From CAXMRP01 sp965216515 (GTDB taxonomy: Bacteria > Pseudomonadota > Alphaproteobacteria > Rhizobiales > Afifellaceae): 64,000 nucleotides of DNA. Every line of letters starts with the position of its first letter. The first letter of the stretch is position 1. Below are positions 1 to 8,263 of this stretch, in pieces. The stretch lies in the NCBI GenBank assembly GCA_965216515.1, contig OZ244173.1, positions 620,001 to 684,000 on the forward strand, in the 5' to 3' direction. The translations under genes were made by a program, and so were the position numbers. The notes under the pieces are model-generated. The model ran no database searches, was not told the DNA's origin, and saw nothing but the letters and a program-made list of their open reading frames with translations.

Positions 1-709
1 CGGCGCCTACAAGGTCCGCTCCGGCGATACGCTTTACTCCATCGCACGCCGCCACGGCGTGTCCACCGGTCAGTTGATGGCGGCCAACGGTCTGTCCGGA
101 TCCGCCATACGCTCCGGCCAGACACTCACGATCCCCGGCGCCGGTTCGCCGGCTGCCGCCCCGCCAACCGTCGTCGTCAAGAAAGAAAAGCCGCGCGAGC
201 CGGCGCCGACCAAGGTGGCGATGATCAGGCCGGCGGAACCCAAAGCAGCTGCCGCCCCGGAAACCTACACACCGCCGAAGCGTGACGAAGTCGCCGCCGC
301 ACCCAAGGTCGAAAGCCCGGCTGCAAAAGCAGCCGGATTCCGCTGGCCGGTACGCGGTCGCATCATCTCAGACTATGGCAAGAAACCGAACGGCGAGCGC
401 AACGATGGCATCAACATCGCCGTGCCCGCCGGTGTCGCCGTCAAGGCGGCCGATGACGGCGTCGTCATCTACTCCGGCAGCGAATTGAAGAGTTACGGCA
501 ACCTGGTTCTGGTCAAGCATGCCGATGGTTGGGTCACCGCCTACGGCCACAATTCCAAGAATCTGGTCAAACGCGGCGATACGGTCCGTCGCGGCCAGAC
601 GATCGCCGAGACCGGCATGTCAGGTGGTGCCGCCACACCGCAGCTCCATTTCGAGGTGCGCAAGGGCGCCAATCCGGTCAATCCGTTAAAGCACCTCGCC
701 GACGCCTGA
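1..709 (+). CDS. LysM/LytM (M23-family) murein hydrolase activator, NlpD-like; 5' end outside window
   Basis: The frame is open from base 2, so the N-terminus lies to the left; 235 residues are visible. They hold the end of a LysM peptidoglycan-binding domain (SGDTLYSIARRHGV, about residues 7-20), a Pro/Ala/Lys-rich linker and a C-terminal LytM/M23 domain (about 110-230). The catalytic zinc site is degenerate: the usual HxGxD reads NDGINI and the usual HxH reads QLHFE. Family knowledge says LysM proteins with a dead LytM domain (NlpD/EnvC type) activate cell-wall amidases at division rather than cut peptidoglycan themselves; that role is inferred here. A terminator hairpin follows the stop codon. 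Confidence 0.88.
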   Translation, partial: GAYKVRSGDTLYSIARRHGVSTGQLMAANGLSGSAIRSGQTLTIPGAGSPAAAPPTVVVKKEKPREPAPTKVAMIRPAEPKAAAAPETYTPPKRDEVAAAPKVESPAAKAAGFRWPVRGRIISDYGKKPNGERNDGINIAVPAGVAVKAADDGVVIYSGSELKSYGNLVLVKHADGWVTAYGHNSKNLVKRGDTVRRGQTIAETGMSGGAATPQLHFEVRKGANPVNPLKHLADA

Positions 710-724
710 TCCGGCTCGGGGGCA

Positions 725-763
725 GAAACCCGGTCCGGCGCGGCGGCCGGGCCGGGTTTCTTT
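725..763 (+). terminator. Intrinsic terminator after the NlpD-like gene
   Basis: Bases 725-733 (gaaacccgg) pair with 752-760 (ccgggtttc). A second stem inside (735-739 with 746-750) follows after one mismatch, and a short T run follows the stem. It lies between two convergent genes and reaches to within two bases of the stop of the minus-strand ATPase gene. Confidence 0.65.
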
Positions 764-1649
764 ATCGCCTGCCGGCGCGATCGGTCAGTTGGGTGCCGGT
801 CCGACCGGCCAGATCCTGCACGAATTGCCACGCCACACGGCCCGACCGGCTGCCGCGTGTCGTCGCCCATTCCAGCGCCTGCGGGCGCCAGTCCGTTTCC
901 TCCACCGGAATGCCGAAATGCGTGACATAGCCACGCACCATAGCCAGGTAGTCATCCTGTGAGCAGTTGTGAAATCCCAGCCACAGGCCAAACCGGTCTG
1001 AAAGCGACACCTTTTCCTGAACCGCCTCTGACGGATTGATCGCCGTCGAACGTTCGTTTTCGATCATGTCCCGGGGCAGGAGGTGGCGGCGATTGGACGT
1101 GGCATAGAACACGACATTGTCGGGCCGGCCCTCAATCCCGCCTTCAAGCGCTGCCTTGAGGGACTTGTAGGAGGTATCGTCACCGTCGAACGACAGGTCG
1201 TCGCAGAACAGGATAAACCGTTCCGGCCGGCCCCGCAAAAGCCCCATGAGCCGCGGCAAGGTTTCAATGTCCTCACGGTGGATTTCGATGAGCACCAGAC
1301 GGTCGCGCGATTGCCTGGCAACGGAATCGTGCGCGGCCTTGACCAGCGAACTCTTGCCCATCCCGCGGGCGCCCCACAACAGGGCATTGTTGGCCGGCAA
1401 TCCTTTGGAAAACCGCATCGTGTTCTCAATCAGCGTGTCGCGCGACCGATCGATTCCCTTCAATAGCGGCAGGTCGACACGGTTGACATCGGCAACCGGC
1501 AACAGGGCGCTGCGCTCCGCCTGCCAGACATAAGCATTGGCGGCGTCTTTGGCGGAGAAATCCGGCGCCGGTTCCCCGGCCGGCGCAAGTCGCTCCAGGG
1601 CGTCTGCGATTCGCCGAAACAGCGCGGTTTCTGTCTCCGAATTTGTCAC
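762..1649 (-). CDS. DUF815-family AAA+ ATP-binding protein
   Basis: About 295 residues, a P-loop ATPase of the DUF815 family. Walker A is GARGMGKSS (about 93-101) and Walker B is FILFCDDLSF (about 145-154). An ATSNRRHL sensor-1-like segment follows, then a DRFGLWLGF region typical of the family. The biological role of DUF815 proteins is not established. The GTG at 1649 is chosen because family members begin close to the FRRIADALERL helix. An ATG at 1766 would add 39 low-complexity residues (Pro/Gly/Arg rich) and bring the start nearer the divergent yajC. The gene is convergent with the NlpD-like gene and divergent from yajC, an arrangement common in alphaproteobacteria. Confidence 0.85.
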   Translation of the reverse strand: MTNSETETALFRRIADALERLAPAGEPAPDFSAKDAANAYVWQAERSALLPVADVNRVDLPLLKGIDRSRDTLIENTMRFSKGLPANNALLWGARGMGKSSLVKAAHDSVARQSRDRLVLIEIHREDIETLPRLMGLLRGRPERFILFCDDLSFDGDDTSYKSLKAALEGGIEGRPDNVVFYATSNRRHLLPRDMIENERSTAINPSEAVQEKVSLSDRFGLWLGFHNCSQDDYLAMVRGYVTHFGIPVEETDWRPQALEWATTRGSRSGRVAWQFVQDLAGRTGTQLTDRAGRR

Positions 1650-1844
1650 GGGCACATCCAGTCGGCCAGTCCTTGCAGAGCGCCCGATACCACGGCACGA
1701 GGGTGTCGGCCAACCCGCCTGCCATTCTCCGAAATCCGGCTTCGGTGGTGGTTGCAATGCCGCCAACCCTGACTATAGTCCGCCGAAATTCGACGGGCCG
1801 GGCCAACGCGCCGAAAGACGGCCGGAACAAGGGAACAAACCTCT

Positions 1845-2171
1845 ATGTGGGTCACCCCAGCCTATGCCCAGGGCGCCGGCGGCAATGACATGTTCATTTC
1901 GCTGCTGCCGTTTGTCCTGATTTTCGTGATCATGTATTTCCTGATCATCCGGCCCCAGCGCCAGCAGGCCAAGAAACGGGAGGAGATGCTGAAGGCGATC
2001 CGCCGCGGCGATACGATCGTTACCGGCGGCGGTATTGTCGGCAAGGTAACCAAGGTCATCGACGATCACGAACTGGAGGTTCAGCTCGCCGAAAGCGTCA
2101 AGGTGCGCGTTCAGCGCAGCCTGGTCTTTGACGTTCGCGCCAAGGCCGAACCCGTCGACGGCAAGTCGTAA
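1845..2171 (+). CDS. yajC: Preprotein translocase subunit YajC
   Basis: 108 residues. A short N-terminal segment is followed by one hydrophobic helix (about 17-36, FISLLPFVLIFVIMYFL), then IIRPQRQQAKK, the signature cytoplasmic boundary of YajC, and a small soluble domain with the family's GGGIVGKV turn. YajC associates with SecD and SecF in the inner membrane and assists SecYEG-driven export. It is first in an operon: secD starts 14 bases after its stop. Confidence 0.95.
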   Translation: MWVTPAYAQGAGGNDMFISLLPFVLIFVIMYFLIIRPQRQQAKKREEMLKAIRRGDTIVTGGGIVGKVTKVIDDHELEVQLAESVKVRVQRSLVFDVRAKAEPVDGKS

Positions 2172-2185
2172 GGACGCCACCGCCC

Positions 2186-3796
2186 ATGTTGCAGTTCGCG
2201 CGCTGGTCGATCGGACTGGTCATCCTTCTGGTGGCCGCGGCCTTTTACTGGGCCGTGCCCAATCTGTTTTCCGCCCAGACCGTCGCCGGCTGGCCGTCCT
2301 TTTTGCCCAACCGGCAGATCGTGCTTGGCCTTGACCTGCGCGGCGGTGCCCATCTTCTGTTGCAGGTCGAGCGCGACAGCCTGATCGAACCGCGGGTCAA
2401 GACCTTGTTTTCCGAAATTCGCAGCGCCATGCGCGGCGAGCGCATCGGCTACGTCAATCTGGCCGCGAATGACCGCTCCGTGTCATTCACGCTGCGCGAT
2501 CCCGCCGACGCGGAAAAGGCCATGACCGCGCTCCAGGAACTGACCCTGCCGATCCAGTCGGGCCTGTTCGGGCAGTCTTCGGTGAGCGAGGTGGACCTGG
2601 AGCGCGATGGCAGCCGCATCACCGCCAATCTGACCGAAGATGGAATAGAGGAACGGGTACGCTCCGCCGTCGATCAGAGCCGGGGCGTTCTGGAACGGCG
2701 CATCAACGCGCTGGGCACGACGGAGCCGGCCATCCAGCGGCAGGGTGTCGATCGCATCCTGGTCCAGGTTCCCGGGATCTCCGAGGAAGACAACGAACGG
2801 CTGAAGAAGCTGGTCAACGACCCTGCCGTGATGACATTCCATCTTGAATGCCTGGAGGGCACGCTGTCGGAGGCACTGGCAAGCCGGCCGCCGCCCGGTT
2901 GCGAAATCGCCCAGACCGACGATCCGGCCGAACCGGAGGTGCTGATCACCTCGGATTCCCGCTTGAGCGGTGATGACCTGGTCGATGCCCAACCGGCATT
3001 CGATACCCAGACCAACCAACCGATCATCACATTCCGATTCAACCAGCGCGGCGGCGCCATTTTTGGCCAGTTGACCCAGGAAAACGTCAATCGGCGCTTT
3101 GCCATCAAGCTCAACGATACGGTGATCACGGCGCCGGTCATCCGCTCGCCGATCCTCGGCGGTGTCGGCCAGATCGAGGGCAATTTCACCGTTGAAAGCG
3201 CCAACGACCTGGCGATTCTTTTGCGGGCCGGCGCGCTTCCCGCCGAACTCACGATCATCGAGGAACGAACCGTTGGCCCCAGCCTTGGCCATGATTCCAT
3301 TGCCGCCGGCAAGATCGCTGCGCTCTACGGCATGATAGCCGTCGTCGTATTCATGATCCTGGTTTACGGTCTGTTCGGACTGTTCGCCAATGTGGCGCTG
3401 GCCATCAACATCGTCATGGTGGCAGCGGTTCTGACAGCGCTGCAGGCGACCCTGACCCTGCCGGGTATCGCGGGTATCGTGCTGACCATCGGCATGGCCG
3501 TCGACGCCAATGTCCTGATTTTCGAGCGAATACGGGAGGAGGTGGCGCTCGGGCGTTCAGCCATCAACGCCATCGAATCCGGTTTTCGCCAGGCGCTGCG
3601 TACAATTCTGGATGCCAACATCACCACGGGCATAGCCGCCGTGGCGCTGTTTGCGCTCGGCTCCGGACCGATCCGCGGTTTCGCCGTCACCCTGCTGATC
3701 GGCATCGTCACCACCGTTTTCACAGCGTTTGTCCTGACGCGCATGATCGTCGCCATTTGGGTCCGCCGAACGCGGCCCAAGACGGTTCCCGTCTGA
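2186..3796 (+). CDS. secD: Protein translocase subunit SecD
   Basis: 536 residues, normal for the family. The N-terminal membrane anchor (about 8-25) is followed by the conserved LGLDLRGG motif (about 47-54), a large periplasmic region (P1 base and head) and a C-terminal block of five membrane helices from about residue 375. That block includes GMAVDANVLIFERIREE, the family motif with the Asp/Arg residues of the RND-type proton pathway. SecD and SecF use the proton motive force to pull proteins out of the translocon on the periplasmic side. secF starts 19 bases downstream. Confidence 0.97.
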   Translation: MLQFARWSIGLVILLVAAAFYWAVPNLFSAQTVAGWPSFLPNRQIVLGLDLRGGAHLLLQVERDSLIEPRVKTLFSEIRSAMRGERIGYVNLAANDRSVSFTLRDPADAEKAMTALQELTLPIQSGLFGQSSVSEVDLERDGSRITANLTEDGIEERVRSAVDQSRGVLERRINALGTTEPAIQRQGVDRILVQVPGISEEDNERLKKLVNDPAVMTFHLECLEGTLSEALASRPPPGCEIAQTDDPAEPEVLITSDSRLSGDDLVDAQPAFDTQTNQPIITFRFNQRGGAIFGQLTQENVNRRFAIKLNDTVITAPVIRSPILGGVGQIEGNFTVESANDLAILLRAGALPAELTIIEERTVGPSLGHDSIAAGKIAALYGMIAVVVFMILVYGLFGLFANVALAINIVMVAAVLTALQATLTLPGIAGIVLTIGMAVDANVLIFERIREEVALGRSAINAIESGFRQALRTILDANITTGIAAVALFALGSGPIRGFAVTLLIGIVTTVFTAFVLTRMIVAIWVRRTRPKTVPV

Positions 3797-3815
3797 GAGA
3801 GGTCGCAGATCCGTC

Positions 3816-4748
3816 ATGCCGATCCAACTGGTCCCCCGCGACACCAAGATCCCGTTCATGCGGTTCTCCCGCATGGCGATCATCGGCTCGCTGATCGCGC
3901 TGGTCGCCGCCATTCTTTTGTTCTTTGTCACCGGCCTCAACCTGGGGATCGATTTCAAGGGTGGCACGCTCATCGAGGTTCGCGCCGTCGATACCGAACA
4001 GGCCGATCTTTCCGGGATCCGGACCGCCGTTTCCGCCCTTGATCTTGGCGACATCGAAGTCCAGGGCTTCGGCCTGCCGACCGATGCCCTGATCCGCGTC
4101 GAAGCCCAGCCGGGCGGCGAGGATGGCCAGCAGGTCGCTATCCAGCGGGTGCAGGAAGCGCTGGGATTCGACGCCTATGATTACCGGCGGGTCGAGGTGG
4201 TCGGCCCGAAAATCTCCTCCGAACTGGCTCGTACGGGCACGATCGCGGTCATCGTCACCCTGATCGGTGTGCTTTTGTACATCTGGTTCCGGTTTGAATG
4301 GCAGTTTGCGGTCGGCGCCATCGCCGCGCTCGCCCACGATGTCATTCTGACCATTGGCTTTTTCGCGGTGGTTCAGCTTGAGTTCAATCTGTCGAGCATC
4401 GCCGCGATATTGACCATCGTCGGCTACTCGCTGAACGACACCGTCGTCGTCTATGACCGCATTCGGGAGATTTTGCGCAAATACAAGCAGCGCATGATCG
4501 AGGATTTGATCGATCTTGCGGTCAACCAGACCCTGTCGCGAACGCTGTTGACATCGATCACCACGCTTCTGGCATTGGGCGCCCTGTTCTTTTTCGGTGG
4601 CGCGGTCATTCGCTCCTTCGTCGCCGCCATGATCTGGGGCGTGGTCATCGGCACCTATTCGTCGATCTTTATCGCCGCACCGATCCTCGTGTGGTTCAAG
4701 CTGCGTCCGGCGACGGTTGCCGAGCCGGAGACCGCAGCCAAGGCCTGA
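3816..4748 (+). CDS. secF: Protein translocase subunit SecF
   Basis: 310 residues. The first membrane helix (about 19-40) is followed by LGIDFKGG (about 43-50), the SecF counterpart of the SecD motif. A short periplasmic domain and five C-terminal helices with GYSLNDTVVVYDRIRE (conserved Asp/Arg) come next. SecF partners SecD and YajC in proton-driven export. The gene is the third of the yajC-secD-secF operon, and the next gene begins only three bases after its stop. Confidence 0.97.
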   Translation: MPIQLVPRDTKIPFMRFSRMAIIGSLIALVAAILLFFVTGLNLGIDFKGGTLIEVRAVDTEQADLSGIRTAVSALDLGDIEVQGFGLPTDALIRVEAQPGGEDGQQVAIQRVQEALGFDAYDYRRVEVVGPKISSELARTGTIAVIVTLIGVLLYIWFRFEWQFAVGAIAALAHDVILTIGFFAVVQLEFNLSSIAAILTIVGYSLNDTVVVYDRIREILRKYKQRMIEDLIDLAVNQTLSRTLLTSITTLLALGALFFFGGAVIRSFVAAMIWGVVIGTYSSIFIAAPILVWFKLRPATVAEPETAAKA

Positions 4749-4751
4749 ACC

Positions 4752-5180
4752 GTGGCTGGCCCGCCGGATCGCGCAGGACAGGGCACGGTCTTCACGCCGG
4801 CCCGTTTTCCCGGCCGCGCGCCGGTCGATGCCTACGGAAACGGCGGATTTCGATTTGCCGACATGTCCCACCGCGGATCCATTCTCGCCCTGCCTGACGG
4901 AATTGAATCCTGGCCGGTCGACGATGTGGCGGCAATCGATGCCGATGCGCTGGCACCCATTGTCGCCCACGCCGCCGCCATTGACATCCTGCTGGTCGGT
5001 ACCGGCGGCGAGCAGGCGATCCTGCCGGCTGCCGCGCGGGCCGCGCTCGCCGACAGCGGATTGGCCTTTGAGACCATGTCGACCGGGGCGGCGGTGCGCA
5101 CATACAATGTCCTGTTATCGGAGGACAGGGCGGTGGCGGCGGCACTGGTCGCAGTCCGGACCAGCAAACGCGGCGGTTGA
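4752..5180 (+). CDS. Mth938-domain (DUF498) protein, NDUFAF3-like
   Basis: 142 residues from a GTG start three bases after the secF stop, with AAGG about eight bases upstream. The sequence has the Mth938 fold pattern: YGNGGFRFADMSHRGSILAL, then an IDILLVGTGG strand-turn and a C-terminal MSTGAAVRTYNVLLSEDR segment. The human member NDUFAF3 is a respiratory complex I assembly factor. Its alphaproteobacterial relatives sit, as here, between secDF and an NDUFAF6-like gene. A role in complex I maturation is therefore inferred from family and neighbourhood, not from a catalytic motif. Confidence 0.82.
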   Translation: MAGPPDRAGQGTVFTPARFPGRAPVDAYGNGGFRFADMSHRGSILALPDGIESWPVDDVAAIDADALAPIVAHAAAIDILLVGTGGEQAILPAAARAALADSGLAFETMSTGAAVRTYNVLLSEDRAVAAALVAVRTSKRGG

Positions 5181-5196
5181 GGTGGTTACGCCGCCA

Positions 5197-6057
5197 ATGC
5201 CGCCGACAGCCGGAGATTTTGTGGAATTTGTCCGCCGCCGCGATCCCGCCCGTTACGTGGCGACCCTGTTTGCCCCGAAAGGTCGCCGCGACGATCTTTG
5301 GGCGCTCTATGCCCTGAGATGCGAGCTGGCGGCCGTTCCCGGACGGGTCAGCGAACCCGGGCTGGGTGAAATCCGGCTGAAATGGTGGTCCGATGCGCTG
5401 TCGGAGCTGGCTGTCGGCGGCGCAGCCGAAACACCGGTACTGCGGGTGCTGAAGTCCCCGGTCGTGGCCGGCCGCCTGCCGGTCGCGCCGCTTGTCGATC
5501 TTGCCGCGGCCTTTGCGCGCGATCTTTATGCCGACCCGCCGCCAACCGGACGGGAAATGGAGGGCTATTTTGGCGAGACCCAGTCGCGGATCTTCCACAT
5601 GGCGGCAGCATTGCTGGCCAAGGATCCCGATCCGCCCACCGCCGATTGCGCCGGCCATGCCGGCGTGGCCTACGGTCTGACCCTGCGGCTTGCCGGATTG
5701 GCTGCCGACCGCCACGCCGGACGGACGATCATCCCTGCCGACCTGCTCGCCCGCCACGGCCTGGACCGGGCAGGGGTCTACGGCGTCGATCAGCCGGCGG
5801 CGCTGGCGCCAGTTATCGATGAACTTGCCACCGGCGCACGCGACCATTTGGACCGCGCCCGCGACCACTGGTCGGCCCTGCCGCAGCCGCTGCGCCGTGC
5901 GGTGTTGCCCGCTTTCCTGCCCCTGGCGATGGTCGCGCCTTTACTGACGAAAATCCGGGCGGCTGCCGCCACCCTGGCGCGGGAACCGGTGTCCTTGCCG
6001 CCGCTCGGCGTGGTAGCGCGGGTGACCCTGTCCGCCTTGCGCCGCCGGCCGGGTTGA
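5197..6057 (+). CDS. Squalene/phytoene synthase-like protein with degenerate active site (NDUFAF6-like)
   Basis: About 286 residues of the trans-isoprenyl-diphosphate synthase (squalene/phytoene synthase) fold, seen in LWALYALRCELAAV, EIRLKWWSDAL, GYFGETQSRIFHMAA and RTIIPADLLARHGL. Both Asp-rich metal-binding motifs of true phytoene synthases are missing: the first reads ELAAVPGRV, and the second has only scattered Asp. This matches the NDUFAF6 branch, which assists complex I assembly, rather than a carotenoid enzyme. No other carotenoid gene is nearby. Start: the ATG at 5197 has GAGGTGG upstream; a GTG at 5182 is the alternative. It follows the Mth938-type gene directly. Confidence 0.8.
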   Translation: MPPTAGDFVEFVRRRDPARYVATLFAPKGRRDDLWALYALRCELAAVPGRVSEPGLGEIRLKWWSDALSELAVGGAAETPVLRVLKSPVVAGRLPVAPLVDLAAAFARDLYADPPPTGREMEGYFGETQSRIFHMAAALLAKDPDPPTADCAGHAGVAYGLTLRLAGLAADRHAGRTIIPADLLARHGLDRAGVYGVDQPAALAPVIDELATGARDHLDRARDHWSALPQPLRRAVLPAFLPLAMVAPLLTKIRAAAATLAREPVSLPPLGVVARVTLSALRRRPG

Positions 6058-6139
6058 CACTGCGCCAACCGGATGTTGCCGGCTTGTTGGTGGCCAATCT
6101 TGGGGTATCAGGCCGGTTTTGACCGGGCGGGCAACGGCT

Positions 6140-7594
6140 TCAGGCAGCGTTCCTAGCGGCACCCTGCCCATTCACCCAGTCGGTGAAATCGGCAAGCGCC
6201 CGCGCCGCCATCGCCTGTTTCTTCGCCCGGCCACGCGCCTTGCCCGGAATGCGCCGCCCGTCGGCATCGTGCTTGGGCGTTTCCACGGGCGGAAACAGGC
6301 CAAAATTGACATTCATCGGCTGGAATGAACGTGTGCCGCCGGTTTCGTCGCTGAGATGGCCGCCGGTGACATGGGCCAGAAGCGCGCCGTGAGCTGTGGT
6401 CGCCGGCGGCGGCTCCATGGCTTCGCAGCGCAATTCGGCAGTTGCAAATCGTGCCGCCAGCAGGCCGATCGCCGCTGATTCCACATAACCCTCGCAACCG
6501 GTTATCTGGCCGGCAAAACGGATGTGCGGCGCCGATTTCAGCCGAAGTGTCGGATCGAGCAGTTTCGGCGAATTGATGAAGCTGTTGCGATGCACGCCGC
6601 CCAGGCGGGCGAATTCGGCGTTGGCAAGGCCCGGGATCATGCGCAGAATCTGCACCTGCGCGCCATATTTCATCTTCGTCTGAAAGCCGACCATGTTGTA
6701 GAGCGTACCCAGCGCATTGTCCTGGCGCAGCTGGACGATGGCATGGGGTTTTGTGCCGGGCGCGCGCGGATTGGTGAGACCGACCGGCTTCAACGGCCCG
6801 AAACGCAGCGTCTCCCGGCCCCGCGCCGCCATCACCTCGATGGGCAGGCAACCCTCAAAATAGGGCGCGTCGGCCTCCCAGTCGCGGAATTGCGCCGTTT
6901 CGGCGCCGATCAGCGCATCGATGAACGCCTCATAGCGGGCCGCATCCATCGGGCAGTTGATATAGTCGGCGCCCGTGCCGCCCGGTCCCGCCTTGTCGTA
7001 GCGTGACTGGAACCAGGCGATATCGAAATCGATGGTATCCCTGTGGACGATCGGTGCGATGGCGTCGAAGAAGGCGAGCTGGTCCTCGCCGGTGGCCTGG
7101 CGGATGGAATTGGCCAGCGCCGAACCGGTGAGCGGCCCGGTGGCGATGATGACGGGTCCGCCCTCGGCGGATGGCAGGTCGTCGACGCGGCCGGGCCGGA
7201 TCGTGACCAGCGGGTGGGCGGCGAGTTTGTCGGTCACTGCTTGTGAAAAGACATCGCGGTCGACCGCCAGGGCCCCGCCGGCGGGCACCTGGGCGCCGTC
7301 GCCGGCCGCCATCACCAGCGAGCCGGCAAGGCGCATTTCCGCATGCAATACGCCGACCGCGTTGGCCTGCGCATCGTCGGAGCGGAAGGAATTGGAGCAG
7401 ACCAGTTCGGCAAACCGGCCGGTCTGGTGGGCCGGGGTCAGCTCGGCCGGCCGCATTTCGTGCAGGACGACCCCGACACCCGCCGAGGCGAGCTGCCAGG
7501 CGGCCTCCGAACCGGCAAGCCCGGCGCCTATGACATGAACTGGCCCGGCGGTGCAGGTCGTCCCGCGCAAACCATTGGGGCTGGAATTCGTCAT
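6140..7594 (-). CDS. trmFO: Methylenetetrahydrofolate-tRNA-(uracil-5-)-methyltransferase TrmFO
   Basis: About 484 residues. The N-terminal FAD-binding motif is [13 protein letters not shown] (about 21-33). Family signatures include [18 protein letters not shown] with the conserved Cys, [26 protein letters not shown] and the C-terminal [10 protein letters not shown]. TrmFO forms 5-methyluridine at position 54 of tRNA, using methylene-tetrahydrofolate as carbon donor and FADH2 as reductant. The ATG at 7594 is preferred because AAGGG lies just upstream; an ATG at 7636 would add 14 basic residues. Single gene on the minus strand, convergent with the NDUFAF6-like gene. Confidence 0.95.
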   Translation of the reverse strand: MTNSSPNGLRGTTCTAGPVHVIGAGLAGSEAAWQLASAGVGVVLHEMRPAELTPAHQTGRFAELVCSNSFRSDDAQANAVGVLHAEMRLAGSLVMAAGDGAQVPAGGALAVDRDVFSQAVTDKLAAHPLVTIRPGRVDDLPSAEGGPVIIATGPLTGSALANSIRQATGEDQLAFFDAIAPIVHRDTIDFDIAWFQSRYDKAGPGGTGADYINCPMDAARYEAFIDALIGAETAQFRDWEADAPYFEGCLPIEVMAARGRETLRFGPLKPVGLTNPRAPGTKPHAIVQLRQDNALGTLYNMVGFQTKMKYGAQVQILRMIPGLANAEFARLGGVHRNSFINSPKLLDPTLRLKSAPHIRFAGQITGCEGYVESAAIGLLAARFATAELRCEAMEPPPATTAHGALLAHVTGGHLSDETGGTRSFQPMNVNFGLFPPVETPKHDADGRRIPGKARGRAKKQAMAARALADFTDWVNGQGAARNAA

Positions 7595-7839
7595 GCGCCC
7601 TTTTGCCCGAGACCGGCTGGTCCGTGCAAGCGCCATCGCTGTTTCAGACAGCAGCGGGAAGGGAAGGGGGAACGGCGGACCGGTCGGCGGCGGCCGGTCG
7701 GCAGGCTGGGGTGTGCGGCCTCAGCACAGGCCGAGGTCGCGCACCCGTGTCGGCATCATGACAATCTGTCGCTGGTCCGTGCCCCGCGGTGCATGATAAC
7801 ACCGCGGGCGCACGGCGGCGGTCGTCGTCCGGTCCGGCA

Positions 7840-8010
7840 TCACAGGCCCGCCATCTTGGCGGAATCGCGGGCGATCCGCTGGATGTCGTAGCGGGTGATA
7901 CCCACGTCCCGCAATTCACGCTCCGAAAGCTGCTCCAGCTCGCCGAGCGTCTTGCGGTAAGCGTTCCAGCGCCGGATCCGGCCGGAGAGACCGAAGAGAT
8001 CGTTTTTCAT
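7840..8010 (-). CDS. Small DUF1127-domain protein
   Basis: 56 residues. The C-terminal part, LEQLSERELRDVGITRYDI, is the DUF1127 signature: a short, Arg-rich helical module common in alphaproteobacteria. Small DUF1127 proteins have been tied to RNA turnover and to phosphate or carbon metabolism in Agrobacterium and Rhodobacter, but the function of this one is unknown. The start is well supported: AGGAG lies seven bases before the ATG at 8010. It stands alone, upstream of trmFO on the same strand with a 245-base gap in which I see no gene. Confidence 0.85.
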   Translation of the reverse strand: MKNDLFGLSGRIRRWNAYRKTLGELEQLSERELRDVGITRYDIQRIARDSAKMAGL

Positions 8011-8263
8011 GTCACTGCTCCTGATTTGGTGTCTCGATTGCCTGCTATCTAGGTGATCCGCCCGCAATATTGCAGCGCAACAAATGCATGGCTGCGCTGC
8101 GCCGCGCGCATTGCCGGTAAACGAATTCTTGCCGCAATCCCGCGCCGCCGATTCGCGCCGGTCGGACCAGTTCGGTCGGGAACTTGCCCGGCTCAAGCCG
8201 CAACGCTGGCAATTCGCCGCGAATACGCGATGATGGGCACGGCAACGCGGACGGGAGCATCCG

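Noticed and set aside
5197..6057. A carotenoid or hopanoid gene (crtB/hpnC-type).
   Set aside because: Both Asp-rich catalytic motifs are missing and no partner genes adjoin; the NDUFAF6-like reading fits the secDF context.
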